Positions 36,183 to 46,975 of a DNA stretch of 64,000 bases are shown here, piece by piece. The stretch's first letter is position 1. Each line of letters starts with the position of its first letter. Source of the DNA: Thunnus maccoyii (Eukaryota > Chordata > Actinopteri > Scombriformes > Scombridae); the NCBI RefSeq assembly GCF_910596095.1, contig NC_056546.1:20798425-20862424 (forward strand), in the 5' to 3' direction. Position numbers and translations under genes: made by a program. The notes beneath the pieces were generated by a model. The model saw only the letters and a list, made by a program, of their open reading frames with translations. It did no database searches and was not told where the DNA came from.

Positions 36183-39100
36183 TCACTCATTTTGTGTGTT
36201 TGGAGGCAGAATAATTGTGTCTCTGATGTCGAAGGCATCTATGAGCTCCTAGGAAAGAAAAAACAACAATCACAACCAGAGACATAAACAAGAATTTTTA
36301 TAGGAGGTTTTGGTATTGCTGCTAGATTAAATCTTCTATGTTCAGGCTGTGACTTGCTAACCTTCCAGGTCTTTGGGCTGATAGAGACAATGCACTGTTT
36401 CCTGCTGCATGATCCTTCAGTTTGCACCTCCCCCTCCTCTACAGGAGCTGAAACACAAACACACACATCAGTAAAATAATTTACCAAAAAGCATTTTCAT
36501 TGTTATTCCCCTCTCCAAATAATACAGATAAATGTTAGTTGTATCTCCTTACCTATACAAGGCAACTCGGCTGAATCCAGATACATCCGTGCCAAACCAT
36601 CCTGAAACACAACACAACATTGTAGCACATCCTGACGGTCACTAGAGGGCAGACAAGCTTCAATTTACACACTTCAACTATCCTCAATACACATGACTCA
36701 CTCTGATGAGAAAAGACGTGTGGAAAATGTTCTCTACTGTCCGGGAAAATGAGTTGGGGTCAATGACAAACTCATAATACGATATTGGTGATGTAGCTGT
36801 GATAGAAACAGAGAGAGATTAGCAAATACACAAATTTACACAACAATGAAATGTTAATGTCCTTGTGGTCAAATTAAAACTCACGATCATCTTGGTAATA
36901 ACTCTTCAGGTATCCCAGGATCCTTTCAACTTCCTTCTCTGTCGCCTCTTGATGAGACTCTTCCATTTTCTTTAGCTGACAGACAAATGTAACAAGACGC
37001 AGTGAGTATCTGGGATATTAAAACCTTCTCAATCCGAACATACAGTGCATATTATATAAATTATGTCAACTTAAAAAAGGAAAACAGTTACATACTTTGA
37101 AAATAAACCTACTGTTGCTGCCTATTATTAGAAATTAACCATCAGCTTCATTTAAAAAACCCACAATTTGGGTAATACTCATAACTGGCTGCAAAGTCAC
37201 AATCACATGTAGATAACTGGGAGCCATGGAGGTGTAAGTTTAGCTACCTGAGTGGGCATTATCCTTTTGGCTTCCTTGCTGGGTGCTTTGCTTTGCCGTT
37301 CTGTCCTTTGCTTTGGAGGAGGCGGCTCTGCATGGAACGAACCCATCCTGATAAAAGGAATCACAGGAGTTATAAAATATTATAAATGTCAGAGCCAGAT
37401 AAAACACCGGCACAGGCAACACATACAGTTTATCAACTGCTGAGTGACCGCAATAGGTCGGCTTACTGTGTGCTTCCTTTTATGACATTTCAATTGTAGA
37501 ATTTATCAGTACATTTTTCATGATTGTGCCTTTTCAGTCATAACTGTAACGATGCGGCACTCACATGTAGTGGAAGGAGGGTGCTGTCCTGAAGCAGCAC
37601 GCTGCTCTCTGGGCCACTCTGTGCCAGGCGTCCTGGGGCAAGTAGCCATCAACTGCACCTCCGTTCTGTTGCTCACTCTCTCCGTTTTCTAGTCGGTTGA
37701 GACCCATGAAAGACAACTGCAAGGGAAGCAGAGAGAATCTCCACATGATTTCTGTGATTAAACAAACATCTGTATTCTGATGATTCTACACTGTGTTAAA
37801 TATTGTTATAGGGCTGGGCGATATCATCTAAAATCAATATCATGATTAATTGTCACATTTACCTCGGTAATGATTAATCAAGTGATATTTTATTAAATAC
37901 GCCTCACAGTGGAGCCCTTTTTAGTCATTTGTAATGAAAAATAAATAGAAAAGCCTGGATTATGACTTAGTTATATTTATTTACTATATTCAGTAGTTAA
38001 GAACACTTTCAGGTATTTGTTTCCTAAAACAGGAAATTCAAAGTAAAATATGGCTTTGTTTAACATTCCTGCGAATGTCAAAACATGTAATGAAAATAGA
38101 TTTGAATAAGCCTTTTATGACTTCTACTATCTCACTAACCTTATTAGCCGGAAGTTTTTAGAGTGACATTATTTTCTGACACACTGTAGCTCATACTGAA
38201 CCTTGTCTGTTAAATTTACAGTTGAATGCTAACGTTCAGCTCACCTGCCTGCTTGTCCTGAGCGCAGCCTCACCACGTCTCTTTCTCTCCTGCTCACTCG
38301 CCTCACCCAGTCTGCACCGAACGCTCCCAAAGAAGCTGCGCTACTCCACTCTTTTCTGACTTTATTTCCATTTACCTTCATTTGTCATGTATTGTGCTTA
38401 ATGAAGCCAAAAGTGTACCCATATGACTGACAAAACTTTTTTTTTCTCTGTACCAGCTTTTTCTCATCTGCACCCGCCCCCAGCTGAATTTCTCCAACAC
38501 TTGAGTTGTTTTTGTCTTCACTAGACACGCTTGGTTTATTACATCAATTTGAACTGCAGGTGGACATTCTACATATGGGAATGAATTCATCGAACATATT
38601 GATATGACTTAAATTAGGTCTGTTAGAGTCATTATGTTAGTTTTGGTTGTATTTCAATTAATTGCCCAGCCCTAACGCCTGGGACACACTGCCTGCGTGA
38701 GCAGCGCGTGTGCGTCACAGAACCTCTTGCTTTTCATTTTGGCGCCCATGTTAACAAGTTGGAGCAGCCACACAGCCAGCGTGAGACGTGGCTGCTGCGT
38801 CGCGTCATCTAGAGATTCAAGGTCTCGCCTATTTTTTCCGCGTGACGCGCACGGTTCTCAGCAGATACAGACAGGGAAAACGATAGAAAGACAGGGCTGC
38901 CAGTAGCAGCGCAGCAGAAGCACCGCAGCAGACACACTGCCTGTGTAGATGGTGCAAGCGTGCGAGACACAGCAGTTCAGCGACGCACACGCGCTGCTCA
39001 CGCATCCTGTGTGTCCCAGGTGTAACTGTCCCTAGTTAAAGCTGAAAGGCACAGTAATCTGACATCATGATATGCAACTACAGACTGTCTGTGACTTTAG

Positions 39101-41357
39101 TTATTACAATGTAAGTGGAATGTTATCTTTTTGTGGTCATACAAGGTGCGTTACATTTATGTCACACAATTCTCAGAATTTATATGGCTGCTCTTATTCA
39201 GTTCAATGATCAGTGAATGTCTACTGTTGATTCACAGCTTCTTTAACAGCACTGTCAAAAGAAACTCTTTACTGGACTCTATTGTAGTTTTAAAACAGCA
39301 TCTTTGTTGGCTAACTTTGGGGCAGAACTCCACAACATGCTGAAATACACACAGCTGTGGCATATTACAGCCTTAGAAAGCTGGTATGGTGTGTTACTAT
39401 ACAGTGCAAATTGTTCTTTTGGATGTGTAAATATGCAATTCATTTGGAGTCATGTCTCTGGCCACCTGATGATAAGTCCACTAAACACTCTCCTTTTAGC
39501 TCTGTGTTGCGTCCTTGTCTTTTTACTCCACAAGAGGTCCATTAACAGGATAAAATCTGCTTGGCCTACTTGGCCACAGTCTCCCCGTTCACTGGGCTAC
39601 CTCAGTAGTGTGTTTTGCTGTGTGTTTTTATTCAGCTATCACTGCAGCATTTTATATCATTTCAGTTATAATGTGTATAAACAATACAATCACTCACAAG
39701 ATGCTCAGCAAAAGCAGTGGGATCAAAAGTGGAGCTCTCAGAAAACAGTTGGCTGGCCTTCTCCTTTCCCAGATCTGTGGCCATGACAAGGAGCTGGGCA
39801 TCCAAAGCTGCTTCCCTCACCTGCCGAACTATCAGAAAACACAACTAACGATCAAACAGTCCAATAAGAAAGACGGCATGATGATGACACATGAGTCGAG
39901 TGCGATTTGTTACTCTGGATGCTAATAATACTGAATTTCATTATACAGAAGAGAGCAATTATTTGTTGTCACAAAACACATCACACAGCACATCCTCATA
40001 AAAAAACGACAGTATAGGACTAAAATTCATCCAGTAAAAACAACCTATCGTTACGCCATCTAGCTGCCTTCCAAAAATCACTGTTAAAAAATAATTATGC
40101 TTTATGGTGTGATGATCACTTGAAACGTGGTTTATACTTCTTTAAGGTTACGAAACCTTTGTAGTCATGGCCACAATAAAAACCACAATGTTACAGATTT
40201 TAAAAAAATGTCCCAACTCCCTTTTGGAAACATGAAACTCACGTGGTTGGAAGTGTGAAGCAAACGGTGGCCTCCTGCAGCAAAGTTCACAAAGTCCACA
40301 ATCTATCTAGCAATCCACCCTCCTCCTCCTCCTCCTGCAGGCTGGTTTGTGGTAGGTCGCTCTACACTTTTGATAAGTGTCACTTGACAGAAATTATGTA
40401 TTTTGACAAAAAAAAGTGTCACGCCATAGTTTCCTATCATATCGTGTACCTGGAGAAATTTGTCGCAGACACCATCATATTTTGTCACGCAATGTGATTG
40501 GGTAGTGTTACTAATGTCGCCATGGAGATTGTAGTTTTCACTTTACTTATTTATTGATATTTTGTTCTGTAACTTTATATTACTTGAAATGTCCTTGTTT
40601 AATTAGTCCCGGTCATGATGATACAATGTAACTAAACAAGCTGGCTGGAGGATAGCCTCTGGTTACCATGGTGACGACTGAAACCTTTCACAGAAGCATA
40701 AGTTGAAAACGCAACTTTTTAATTGCTGTTGAGCAACACTTATCAAAAGTGTCAAGGGCCTACCATAAATCAGCCATGACAAGGCAAAATCATCTTATCA
40801 AGTCACCTTATATTGACGTCATCTGAACTGTCACTTCCCCAGGTCATAATTATTATAGCTGCTAGATGGCATACACGTAACCATAGGTCGTTTTTGCCAG
40901 GTGAATTTTGGACTATACTATTGTTTTTCTTGTGAGGACAGGCTGACATTTCTGAGGTTGTATCACACATACCATCTTTAAAAAGCTCATTTGCCTCTTC
41001 CAAAACCTCTGTGAGTTTGTTGTTGGAGGGACTCAGCATATCTTCTCTATTCTCTGAAAAAAAACATTAGGGAAACACATCAGAGACTTCAAAACAAACA
41101 AATAAACAAAGTCAGGTGCCATCTGAATACGCTGGTCCGGCTTACTCACGTTGCACTGAGTTGATGAGGTCTCTGTACTTGCTCCGTATTTCTCTCCTGA
41201 GGCCCGGGTCATTATCTTCGTCCAGCAGGTCAGCTGGGCTGAAGGCAGAGCCACCGTCGTCCCCGTCACTTCGCTGCTGCTGGTCTCCTTTCCTGCGGCC
41301 AGAAGCGCCATTCTGCCGGGGAGCCTCCTCGTCACCGCCGCCTCTGGCTGGCCTCAT
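36183..41357 (-). CDS. nsmce4a: NSMCE4A, Nse4 kleisin subunit of the SMC5/6 complex
   Basis: Ten coding exons: 41357-41150, 41053-40973, 39828-39698, 37716-37565, 37347-37248, 36975-36885, 36796-36702, 36601-36553, 36447-36362, 36248-36183. They join in frame to 352 residues, close to the human length of about 385. Recognisable segments are the N-terminal [17 protein letters not shown] and [15 protein letters not shown] (the kleisin helices that contact the SMC6 neck), then [19 protein letters not shown], and the C-terminal winged-helix region with [39 protein letters not shown] and [16 protein letters not shown]. Nse4 bridges the SMC5 and SMC6 heads with Nse1/Nse3 in the nucleus and serves recombinational repair and chromosome stability. 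The start is the ATG in AAAATGAGG just after a likely 5'-UTR splice acceptor. The N-terminus is acidic and low-complexity, as in mammals. Confidence 0.95.
37809..38674. mobile_element. hAT-like non-autonomous DNA transposon in nsmce4a intron 4
   Basis: The terminal inverted repeats are TAGGGCTGGGCGAT at 37809 and, as reverse complement, TAGGGCTGGGCAAT at 38674. They enclose 866 bp of AT-rich sequence without coding capacity. TAGGG ends are typical of hAT relatives in fish genomes. An 8-bp target duplication is not clear, because another element abuts the right end. Confidence 0.6.
38676..39022. mobile_element. 347-bp inverted-repeat MITE abutting the hAT-like element
   Basis: The left end CGCCTGGGACACACTG... 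and right end ...CACACAGGATG-complement match as inverted repeats over about 40 bp, including the shared GCGTGAGCAGCGCGTGTGCG. TAA flanks both sides (38673-38675 and 39023-39025), consistent with a 3-bp target duplication of PIF/Harbinger type. The interior is non-coding and GC-rich compared with its surroundings. Confidence 0.7.
40347..40765. mobile_element. 419-bp inverted-repeat DNA element in nsmce4a intron 2
   Basis: The ends TGGTAGG and CCTACCA extend into about 30 bp of imperfect inverted repeat including ACACTTTTGATAAGTGT on both sides. The interior is non-coding and includes a short palindrome GTTACCATGGTGAC. The target duplication is not resolved. Confidence 0.55.
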
Positions 41358-41372
41358 TTTTGAGTCTGTCTG

Positions 41373-41454
41373 CTGTGAGGGGGAAGCAAGTTGACGCAAA
41401 GCAGGTTCAAATAAACAAAGTATGTTTCTGTTTGTGGTTGATATAGCTGTTTAC
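41373..41454 (-). other. predicted 82-bp intron in the nsmce4a 5' UTR
   Basis: On the minus strand AGTAG/GTAAAC (donor at 41454) and TTCCCCCTCACAG (acceptor ending 41373) frame a short intron 15 bases upstream of the ATG. If used, the leader exon starts somewhere around 41.46-42.1 kb. Confidence 0.5.
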
Positions 41455-42180
41455 CTACTTTCTGACAACAATTCCGGAAGAAAGAGGAGGGAGTCTGACC
41501 CTGCCGAGTTGTTTAGCGTGCGGCGTGTAAACCTGACGTCGCCGGTTTTCTTAAATTTAGCCAAAGACGTTAGAAAAGTCAAGATAAAATTACGCAACTC
41601 TAGCACGTTTGTAAGGCAGATCAAAAGCAACGTGTTGGATTAAATACACGTTGCATAACGCAGTGTGAGAAACATACTCCTTGGACCTACTGTTTTCGTA
41701 TTGCACACATGCAATATCAGAACAAACGATGAGCACCGTTACTACTAGAAACAGTAACACGAATAACTGTTAAGCGTTATCTGTTCTTCAACATTAACGT
41801 TAAATATAAAAGAAGCGTAGCCTTGACGTTACAGCGAGCGGACTAACGCGGAACATCACATCACCAACGTTAAGTTAGCAAAGAAAAGTATCAACTATCA
41901 CCCCACTGGACGACTGTCAGCCTAACCAGAACCAGATATCTGACGGCGGCTAATACAAACACGGAAGTACACAACAGTTTGCCATCTCGTTTCCGTCGTC
42001 TGCGTCTGAGTTAACGTTAGCCGATGTTAGCTAAATCCGTTGTATTAGCAACTTAGCTACACGTAAATACTGTCCACTCTCCTGCTTTTTACAAAGTTCA
42101 TGCTGGAAGTGAAGTTGTAATTGCTCTGATTTGTGCTCAACTCGATATAATGTTTCTCCTTTGGTTAACTTTAACGTACC
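41455..42180 (-). promoter_or_regulatory. nsmce4a leader and promoter region
   Basis: The area directly upstream of the predicted 5'-UTR exon is richer in CpG than the flanks (41480-42010), with repeated AACGTTA / GTTAGC motifs. No TATA box is evident, which suits a housekeeping-type promoter. The exact start is not visible. Confidence 0.4.
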
Positions 42181-42307
42181 TTTATGGCAGTTACAAGACG
42201 CGCCAGAAGCGACTCATCAATGTTGATGAAAACAAAGTTAGTTTTGTATTGGTATTTAATTTACAAGAGAAACGAAAGTGAAACTTCCAATAAGATGCTA
42301 ATACAAT

Positions 42308-42308
42308 G

Positions 42309-42379
<71 letters not shown>

Positions 42380-42380
42380 T
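42308..42380. repeat. (AAT)n microsatellite, about 24 units
   Basis: An uninterrupted trinucleotide run of about 73 bases, 0.9 kb upstream of nsmce4a. Poly-Ile and poly-Tyr open frames across it are artefacts of the repeat. Confidence 0.98.
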
Positions 42381-42756
42381 TCGAAAATCATTTAGGTTCT
42401 TTACTTTTTCTTTAAATGTAAATAAAACAAAGACAATGCATAGTTCAAGATGAAATAGAAAATGTATAAATGAGATAGAATTCAATTAAAAGTATGCAGG
42501 CACAGAGAAACCCAGAATAAAGAGAATAACACTTACTCAGTGAATGCTGTCAATATATTGCCATACTTCAAAACATTTAACATACAAATTTAAAGTGAAT
42601 ATCAATCACTCTGTGTAAACTGTAAATCCATAAAACCACTGCTGGATTTAAATTGTGTTTTATGTTTACAAAGTCACTGGTGTGGTTGTTTAAGGATTAC
42701 CTTAAATAGCAAAATGAAAAGGACTAAAGATAAAAATGTAATAGATAATTGTTGAT

Positions 42757-43275
42757 TTTAGGAAGTCCAAAACTGTTCAGCCACCAGTGGATATCAACAA
42801 TGTCCATGTTGAAATTGTGAATAACTTCAGATTCTTAGGCATTAAGATCTCAGACTCCCTCTCCTGGTCTCTAAACACTAGTTGTGTCGTTAAGAAGGCA
42901 CAATAGAGACTATACTTTCTGCAGTGCCTTAAAAAATATGGAATGTCCACAAAACCCCTGGTCAATTTCTACTGGGCTACCATGGAGAGTATCTTTACTG
43001 GAGGCATACTGGTGTGGTATGGCCCCCTGACTGAACAAGACCACAAACAACTGAGGAAGACAGTAAAATCATAAGAGCATCACCGCCACAGATTCAGGAC
43101 ATTCACACCTCCCACTACCGAAGGGAAGCTCTAAGTATTATGGACACCAGCCAACCAGTACATTCCTCCCCTCAGGAAAACGCCTATAGAGCATCAGAGC
43201 TCAGACCAGCTGCCTCAAAGACAGTTTTTACCCCCAGGCCACTAGATTACTGAACAGTAAGCACTTCACATGACT
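42757..43275 (+). mobile_element. L2-type LINE relic, reverse-transcriptase C-terminal part
   Basis: Conceptual translation, broken by stops and frame changes, shows the order VEIVNNFRFLGIKISDSLSW, VVKKAQ, RLYFLQCLKKYGMSTKPLVN, FYWATMESI-TGGILVWYGPL, and later FTPPTTEGKL... and a PPGH-rich end. This matches the tail of fish L2/Maui-clade non-LTR polymerases (FLGIxISDxLSW, KKAQQRLYFLR, FYxxxIESxLTxxIxVWYG). It is 5'-truncated and inactive. Confidence 0.75.
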
Positions 43276-43495
43276 CACATGTGATTTACTATTTGTGGGA
43301 TTTCTCACTTATTGTTTTTGTTTTTCTATTTTGATCATTTTATTATTATTTATTCTGACATATATGCTGTTCTATATGAAAGAAAGTCATTGGAAATTGC
43401 TTTCTATAGCCTTTAAACTACCTGGTTCAGTATGTTGAATAGCTACAGTATTCTTACATACTGGCAACTGAAATACATTGTCATAATTATTATTC

Positions 43496-43714
43496 TAGGG
43501 CTGCAATAATTATTTTAATTCGTGTTTAATATATCACATTTTTAATCTACGAAATGTAAAATAAAAAAAGTGAGAAAATGCCCATCACAATTTCTCTGGC
43601 TATGTTTTATATATTTTTACTTTATACATAACTAAAACAATCAGTTAACCAAAGAGTTGCAGATTAATTTTCTATCGATGATATTGATTAATTAACTAAT
43701 CATTTCAGCTCTGA
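43496..43714. mobile_element. short hAT-like MITE
   Basis: It starts TAGGGCTGCAATAATTATTT and ends AATTAACTAATCATTTCAGC-TCTGA. Its ends are imperfect inverted repeats of the widespread teleost element whose ends read TAGRGCTGCAAC...GATTAATCG. The copy is degenerate and has no coding capacity. Confidence 0.5.
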
Positions 43715-45225
43715 ACAAGCCTATTCCAGAGTAAGTTATGATTGTATGTATATAAATGATGTGAAATATTTAAAAACTGAAACAGAAATGAATTAGTAAT
43801 ACATTGCCTTATTTTTACACACAAGATCTGAAATCCAGGCAGATCGTTGAATGAGTTGGTATAAAAGTCCTATGATTTAAAATAGGCCTAATGTTACCTG
43901 TCTTTAGCATTTTTCTTAGCTCTGGTTTGCTTTCAGATCTATGCAAATACATTCTAAATGTGTCGACACGGAAAGACTGTCGAGGTTTCAGATCACGTTT
44001 TTCTTTTGAATTTCAGGTTTACAGGCGAATATGGAACTAACTTCACCCAGTATTGATAGCAACATCTGTAGGGGGCGGCGGTTAAACCCCGTCAGCACCG
44101 AGGTCCTCCCCGTGATACTTACCGGTAGATGACGCGCTAACAAGGGTGAAGTATCTGACGAGTAAATGCCGCTCTTTATTTTCTTTATGTTGGTTTATTG
44201 TCATGACAACCAGAAGCGTCCCCAAGTCACTTCCACCTGTCCATCGGTAAATGCTAGGTTGGATCGAACTCCCGCGAGGTTATGGTTAAGGTTAGGGTTA
44301 TGATTAAAATCTCGCGACAAATAGTCCCTCCAGTTTATCCAATCTAGCACCAGCTCCGTCCATCACGCCCAGCTGTTTTTATGTTTTCTTTAGAGCGGGA
44401 CCAGTTTAAAGTGGTTAGTGTTGTTATTTCACGTTTTTATTTATTTATTAATCAAGAGAAGTTAAAATTAGTTTACTCTGCTCGTAAAGTGCAATGTTTT
44501 ACATACATAGATTTAAGAGAATTTTAGATTCAGACGCTCTTTACTGTCAACCTATCTATACACAAGTATATATTTGGGATGAAATACCGTTTCCCAGGAG
44601 TCTGCGATGCAACAGTCAGACAGTGCAAGACATAAAATACACGACATAAATACATAAACTGATACAATACAATAATCTGTGCATAACATAATAGCGCAAC
44701 AGACGAAGACTGTAGTGCAAAAACATTGTAAACTAAAACAAGACAACAGTGCAAAAGGACAGTGTAAAGTGTAAGACGGAGACTGCAAAAGAATAATGTA
44801 AACTTACTCTTTCAGCAGCAGGCAGTTTTTCTAAAGTTGTTTTTGTTTTAGCATAAAATGATTGCGTCAAAGTTAGGTTCCTTTTGGTAGGGCCACCATG
44901 GTTTTTGTCTCACTTATCAACATATTATACTACTTATTATGACTACTTATTGTTATACGTCATATAATAACATGGCATGTTAAATTATAAGTCTACAAGC
45001 AAAATATCTGGTCAACCAATAATTGTCTGGATTTTAATATCATTTATTCACATGTATGTTAATAAAGCTGTCTTCTAATGTTTAGAGCAAACATTTCACA
45101 ACTTGATTTTTCTTTCTGGCATTTGTTACAGCCATTCACTGTATGGTTACAGCTAAAGTAGATGAGTCAGATCACATGGACCAGCTAATCCCTTCTTGAC
45201 CTCGCCGTGCTTGAGAGCAGGCAGA
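43715..45225. other. spacer between nsmce4a and ccdc177 (divergent genes)
   Basis: No gene is seen. At 44282-44305 lies GGTTAAGGTTAGGGTTATG, a short telomere-like stretch. At 44535-44810 a segment with repeated GTGCAAAA motifs and GGGATGAAATACCGTTTCCC resembles the 3' tail of a fish LINE in reverse orientation. A strong acceptor-like TTTCTGGCATTTGTTACAG at about 45114-45132 could belong to a 5'-UTR intron of ccdc177. Confidence 0.45.
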
Positions 45226-45276
45226 ATGAACAGGCGCAGGAGCTACTTTGTGCATGTTTGCATCCAGGTAGTGTAA
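45226..45276 (+). CDS. uORF of ccdc177 (16 codons)
   Basis: ATG AAC AGG CGC ... GTG TAA encodes MNRRRSYFVHVCIQVV and ends 13 bases before the ccdc177 start codon. G at -4 and A at -3 with A at +4 give a moderate context. If transcribed in the leader, it would depress or regulate main-frame initiation. Conservation would be needed to show it matters. Confidence 0.35.
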   Translation: MNRRRSYFVHVCIQVV

Positions 45277-45289
45277 CTCTTATTTCCTC

Positions 45290-46975
45290 ATGGGGGAGTT
45301 GAGGTCCACCTCACCTTCGCCTCGTTTGGACCTGAACAACTTTGACTCGGCTGAAGCGGAGAGAAGTCGCTATGTTTTAACGAGCCCCCGCTCGTTGCAG
45401 TCCTGCGCACGAGTCGGTATCAAACCTGTTGAACTTCTAATTAAATCGCTAAACGAGCTGATTGCTGAGCAGCATGACGCGCCCTTCGAGGCGGTGAAAG
45501 TTATGCATGAATCCTACGAAAAGGAGAGAAGGAAGGTTTTACAAATGTGCCGAGATGAGAGGGAGAGGATTATCCGGGCGGCCGGGGACAGGTGGCCAGA
45601 CAGTAAGAAAGGCCTGGGAACGGTGCCTGACACCAAACTGAAGAATGACCCTGCTGTGCGTGAGTCTATTCCATATGCAGATCTGTGTCTTAAAGGCAAA
45701 TCTGTGAGCAGGTCCTCCTGTCCTGGTCAAAGAGACCCGGACAGGTGCACAGTCTGCAGCTTCAGAGACCTCAGACACTCCCCAGCTACTGAGATGAAAC
45801 TGGAGAGGCTCACCAATGACATCAAAAAGAAGATGTGTGTCACAATACCAGAGAGAGACCGCAAGATCGCAGCTCTCATGCTGGTGAAGCACCAGGAGGA
45901 GCAGGACCGTGTAAAGCTCTGTCAGCAGGAGGAACAGGAGCGACAGGAGGCCCGCAGGCAGGAGGAGGCCCAGCGGGCTGAGGCAGAGAAAAAAAGGAGG
46001 AAGAGGCTTAAGCAGAGCATGCAGCACTGGCATGAGGAGCTGGAGGCCCGCAGGAGGCTGAGAGAGCGTCAGGAAATAGAGAAAGCAGGACAACTCGAGC
46101 AGGAGGTGCTGCTGCAGGAGGACCGCTGGAGGAGGCTGAAGGAGGAGGTGGAGGCACAGCGCAGAGAGAAGATGGAGGCTGCTCAGAAAGAGGCAGAGGC
46201 ACGCAAATGCTACCAGGAGATGCTGCTGAGAGGCAAAAAGGAGGTGGAGAAAAGGGAGCAGGAGAGGGAGAGACAGGTAGCAGTGGAGAAGGAGCAGAAG
46301 GCCAGGAGGAGCAAAGTGCTGCAGGAGAAGAAGGAGAGGAGGAGGCTGCAGGAGGGGAATCGTAAGGAGCTGCTACGACACATCCTCCTGAAACGGCAGG
46401 TGGAGCAACAGGCTCAGGAGGAGGAAGCACATAAGAGGAGCACACTTGAGAGGAAGCTGCAGCTCTCCAGCGAGAAACATGCCCAGGCTGTAGGGGCTCG
46501 GCTGAGGGAGCTGCAGGAGCGGGCAGCACAGGAGGAGAAGCAGATTCAGAGAGCGCAGCTGAGGGCCGAGCTGCAGAGCGTCCAGCAGCTCACCCACAAA
46601 CAGCTCCTGGTCCAACTGAGCCAGCGTCGCATTGAGAGAGCCGCCCAGCACGCCTCGGCCCAGCGAAGGGAGAGAGCTCAGCAAACACATCAGCACAACA
46701 AACACAGGCAGCTCTGCCACCTGAGGCTCAGAGAGAAGATGCAGAGAGAGGAGGAGGCAGTGAGAACGGTCAGAGAGAGCTACATCACCATGAAGGAGTG
46801 GAGGAGGGAGAGGCTGCGGAGACAGCGAGAACATATCCAGGAGGAGGCGCACAAGCTGGCTCGGGCCTCCTTTCAAATGAGGGAGAGAGTGAGGCAGCAG
46901 ACACAGAGTCGCACCTTTGATCAGATGGCTCTGGAAGCTCAGCTGACTGCTTCCATTACTCGCATGAAACTATGA
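45290..46975 (+). CDS. ccdc177: CCDC177, coiled-coil domain protein (single exon)
   Basis: A continuous 561-codon frame. The N-terminal signature DLNNFDSAEAERSRYVLTSP, RSLQSCARVGIKPVELL matches the conserved start of vertebrate CCDC177 (human about 707 residues, so this copy lacks part of the low-complexity mammalian N-terminus and linkers). From about residue 165 to the end it is an almost unbroken Glu/Gln/Arg/Lys heptad coiled coil (EEQDRVKLCQQEEQERQEAR and following). Residues 125-165 contain several cysteines (CLKG, SCPGQ, RCTVCSF). The function is essentially unknown. The codons are GC-rich compared with the surrounding AT-rich DNA, and no intron signal is needed. It is convergent with the ZIP9-like gene. 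Start chosen: first ATG that includes the conserved DLNNF segment. Confidence 0.92.
   Translation: MGELRSTSPSPRLDLNNFDSAEAERSRYVLTSPRSLQSCARVGIKPVELLIKSLNELIAEQHDAPFEAVKVMHESYEKERRKVLQMCRDERERIIRAAGDRWPDSKKGLGTVPDTKLKNDPAVRESIPYADLCLKGKSVSRSSCPGQRDPDRCTVCSFRDLRHSPATEMKLERLTNDIKKKMCVTIPERDRKIAALMLVKHQEEQDRVKLCQQEEQERQEARRQEEAQRAEAEKKRRKRLKQSMQHWHEELEARRRLRERQEIEKAGQLEQEVLLQEDRWRRLKEEVEAQRREKMEAAQKEAEARKCYQEMLLRGKKEVEKREQERERQVAVEKEQKARRSKVLQEKKERRRLQEGNRKELLRHILLKRQVEQQAQEEEAHKRSTLERKLQLSSEKHAQAVGARLRELQERAAQEEKQIQRAQLRAELQSVQQLTHKQLLVQLSQRRIERAAQHASAQRRERAQQTHQHNKHRQLCHLRLREKMQREEEAVRTVRESYITMKEWRRERLRRQREHIQEEAHKLARASFQMRERVRQQTQSRTFDQMALEAQLTASITRMKL

Noticed and set aside
42191-42485. Poly-Ile and poly-Tyr frames
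   Set aside because: Produced entirely by the AAT microsatellite.
46008-46876. Long minus-strand frames opposite ccdc177
   Set aside because: Mirror frames caused by Glu/Gln/Lys-rich coiled-coil codons; no product or splice context.
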